A DNA stretch of 7,133 nt, taken from the NCBI GenBank assembly GCA_946187475.1, contig CAMHRJ010000112.1:1-7133 (forward strand), given 5' to 3'. Within the stretch, counting starts at the first letter, position 1; every line of letters begins with the position of its first letter. Positions 6,093 to 7,133 of this stretch are shown piece after piece. The stretch comes from an uncultured Clostridia bacterium (GTDB lineage: Bacteria; Bacillota; Clostridia; Oscillospirales; Oscillospiraceae). The position numbers and the translations under genes were made by a program. The notes beneath the pieces are model-generated. The model was given only the letters and a program-made list of their open reading frames with translations. It was not told the origin of the DNA and did no database searches.

Positions 6093-6131
6093 ATAGTATA
6101 CTTTGTTGTTAAAAGGGAAGGGGGCGAAACC

Positions 6132-7133
6132 ATGCGAAAGCTTGCGCTTTGGGAGGCACGGCATCCGAAGACGGTGCTGCTGTTTGCGCTGCTGCTTTGC
6201 ATTCCGGCGTTCATCGGTTTCGTCTGCACCCGCGTGAATTATGATATTCTGTCTTATCTGCCGGACGATCTGCCCTCGGTGCAGGGCGAGCTGGTATTGG
6301 ATGAGACCTTTCATACCGCCGGCATTTCAATCGTCGTGGTGGAAAATGCGCCTGCGAAGGAAGCCGCTGCCCTCAAGGAACGGATCGAGCAGGTGGACGG
6401 TGTGGGCGACGTCATCTGGGTCGACAACATCGCGGACATCACCGTGCCCCGGGAAATCCTTCCGGATTTGATTCAGAAGGTGTTCTACAGCAAAGACGGA
6501 AACGCCACCATGATGATGGTGCAGTATGACCCGGAATATACTGCCGACGACCTGATGATCACCATCGACCAGATCAAAGATTTGCTGGCGCAGAACCAAT
6601 TTATCAGCGGCCTTTCCGTCATCGTGGCGGATACAAAAATGATGGCCGATGAGCAGGCGCCCATCTACATCGCCATTGCAGTGACCCTGGCTCTGGCCAT
6701 CATGGCGGTGACCATGGAATCCTGGCTCCAGCCGCTGGTGATTTTGGCGGCGCTGGGCATCGCGGTGCTCTATAACATGGGCACGAACTTCTTTATGGGT
6801 TCCATCTCCTTTATCACCCAATGCGTGGCGGCGGTGCTGCAGCTGGGCGTCACCATGGACTACTCCATCTTCCTGATCGACCGTTATCACGAGGAGCGCC
6901 GACAGCACGATACCCGGGAGGAGGCCATGGCCTCCGCAGTGGTGAAGTCCTTCACGGCTCTCACCGGAAGCGCCCTCACCACAGTATTCGGCTTCGCGGC
7001 CCTATGCTTCATGCGCCTGAAGCTGGGCTTCGACATTGGCTTTGTCATGGCCAAGGGCGTGGCCTTCGGTGTACTGACGGTCATCTTTGTCCTGCCGGCG
7101 ATTCTGCTGCTGATGGAAGACCTCATGGACCGC
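6132..7133 (+). CDS. MMPL/RND-superfamily transporter, N-terminal part (runs off the window)
   Basis: MMPL proteins are proton-driven RND-type exporters in the cytoplasmic membrane, used for lipids, peptides or drugs. An uninterrupted frame of 334 codons begins at ATG 6132, behind a purine-rich ribosome binding site, and has no stop before the window ends. The first half of the usual fold is visible: one membrane helix at about 15-33, an extracytoplasmic domain at about 34-175 that opens with NYDILSYLPDD and a porter-like motif, then closely packed helices at about 177-195, 197-217, 222-250, 272-292 and 304-328. The TM4 pattern GVTMDYSIFLIDRYHEER contains Asp243-Tyr244, matching the proton-relay Asp-Tyr pair known in mycobacterial MmpL proteins. 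Family members of this type in Clostridia are often around 700 residues, so about half is missing here. The gene has its own promoter and is separated from queA by a terminator. Substrate is unknown. Confidence 0.9.
   Translation, partial: MRKLALWEARHPKTVLLFALLLCIPAFIGFVCTRVNYDILSYLPDDLPSVQGELVLDETFHTAGISIVVVENAPAKEAAALKERIEQVDGVGDVIWVDNIADITVPREILPDLIQKVFYSKDGNATMMMVQYDPEYTADDLMITIDQIKDLLAQNQFISGLSVIVADTKMMADEQAPIYIAIAVTLALAIMAVTMESWLQPLVILAALGIAVLYNMGTNFFMGSISFITQCVAAVLQLGVTMDYSIFLIDRYHEERRQHDTREEAMASAVVKSFTALTGSALTTVFGFAALCFMRLKLGFDIGFVMAKGVAFGVLTVIFVLPAILLLMEDLMDR

Noticed and set aside
6327..6908. A minus-strand open frame opposite the MMPL gene
   Set aside because: It has the same His/Asp-rich antisense composition. 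The plus strand encodes clear MMPL membrane helices and the Asp-Tyr motif through this stretch.

Overview
The window looks like ordinary chromosome from a spore-forming member of the Clostridia (Bacillota). Oscillospirales (Oscillospiraceae/Ruminococcaceae-like) is my guess. The reasons are a stage II sporulation M-type gene next to xerD, GC-rich genes separated by AT-rich gaps, sigma-A style promoters, factor-independent terminators with U tracts, AGGAGG-type ribosome binding sites, and a SpoIID/LytB-type wall protein. I see no plasmid, phage, transposon or CRISPR signature.

Layout. Positions 1-102 are AT-rich and hold a possible promoter. A spoIIM-like membrane protein gene (103-702, +) and xerD (732-1622, +) follow as a likely two-gene operon. 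The operon ends at a perfect 13-bp hairpin (about 1621-1672) that can work in both directions, because a MATE-family efflux gene (1675-3045, -) converges on it. Upstream of the MATE gene on the same strand are a second perfect hairpin (3085-3118) and a complete tRNA-Val(GAC) gene (3121-3197, -). The tRNA is driven by a perfect consensus promoter, TTGACA-N17-TATAAT. Diverging from the tRNA, a good sigma-A-like promoter (3345-3373) drives a secreted protein (3416-4963, +) that carries a SPOR-like segment and a SpoIID/LytB domain. Its stop codon overlaps the queA start by ATGA (queA 4960-5982, +), and a terminator follows at 5991-6020. The last gene starts at 6132 behind its own extended -10 promoter. 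It is an MMPL/RND-family transporter that is still open at the window edge.

Function. The genes fall into several unrelated roles: engulfment-type sporulation membrane protein and chromosome dimer resolution (spoIIM-xerD), drug or metabolite export (MATE), tRNA supply and tRNA modification (tRNA-Val, queA), peptidoglycan remodelling (SpoIID/LytB-SPOR protein), and large-substrate export (MMPL). The most interesting points are these: the SPOR plus SpoIID architecture, in which both modules would be expected to act on peptide-stripped glycan; a Phe where a zinc-ligand His is expected in that protein; its translational coupling to queA; and a MATE gene that seems to lack its own promoter and sits behind a tRNA and a hairpin. 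I found no clear new multi-gene system.
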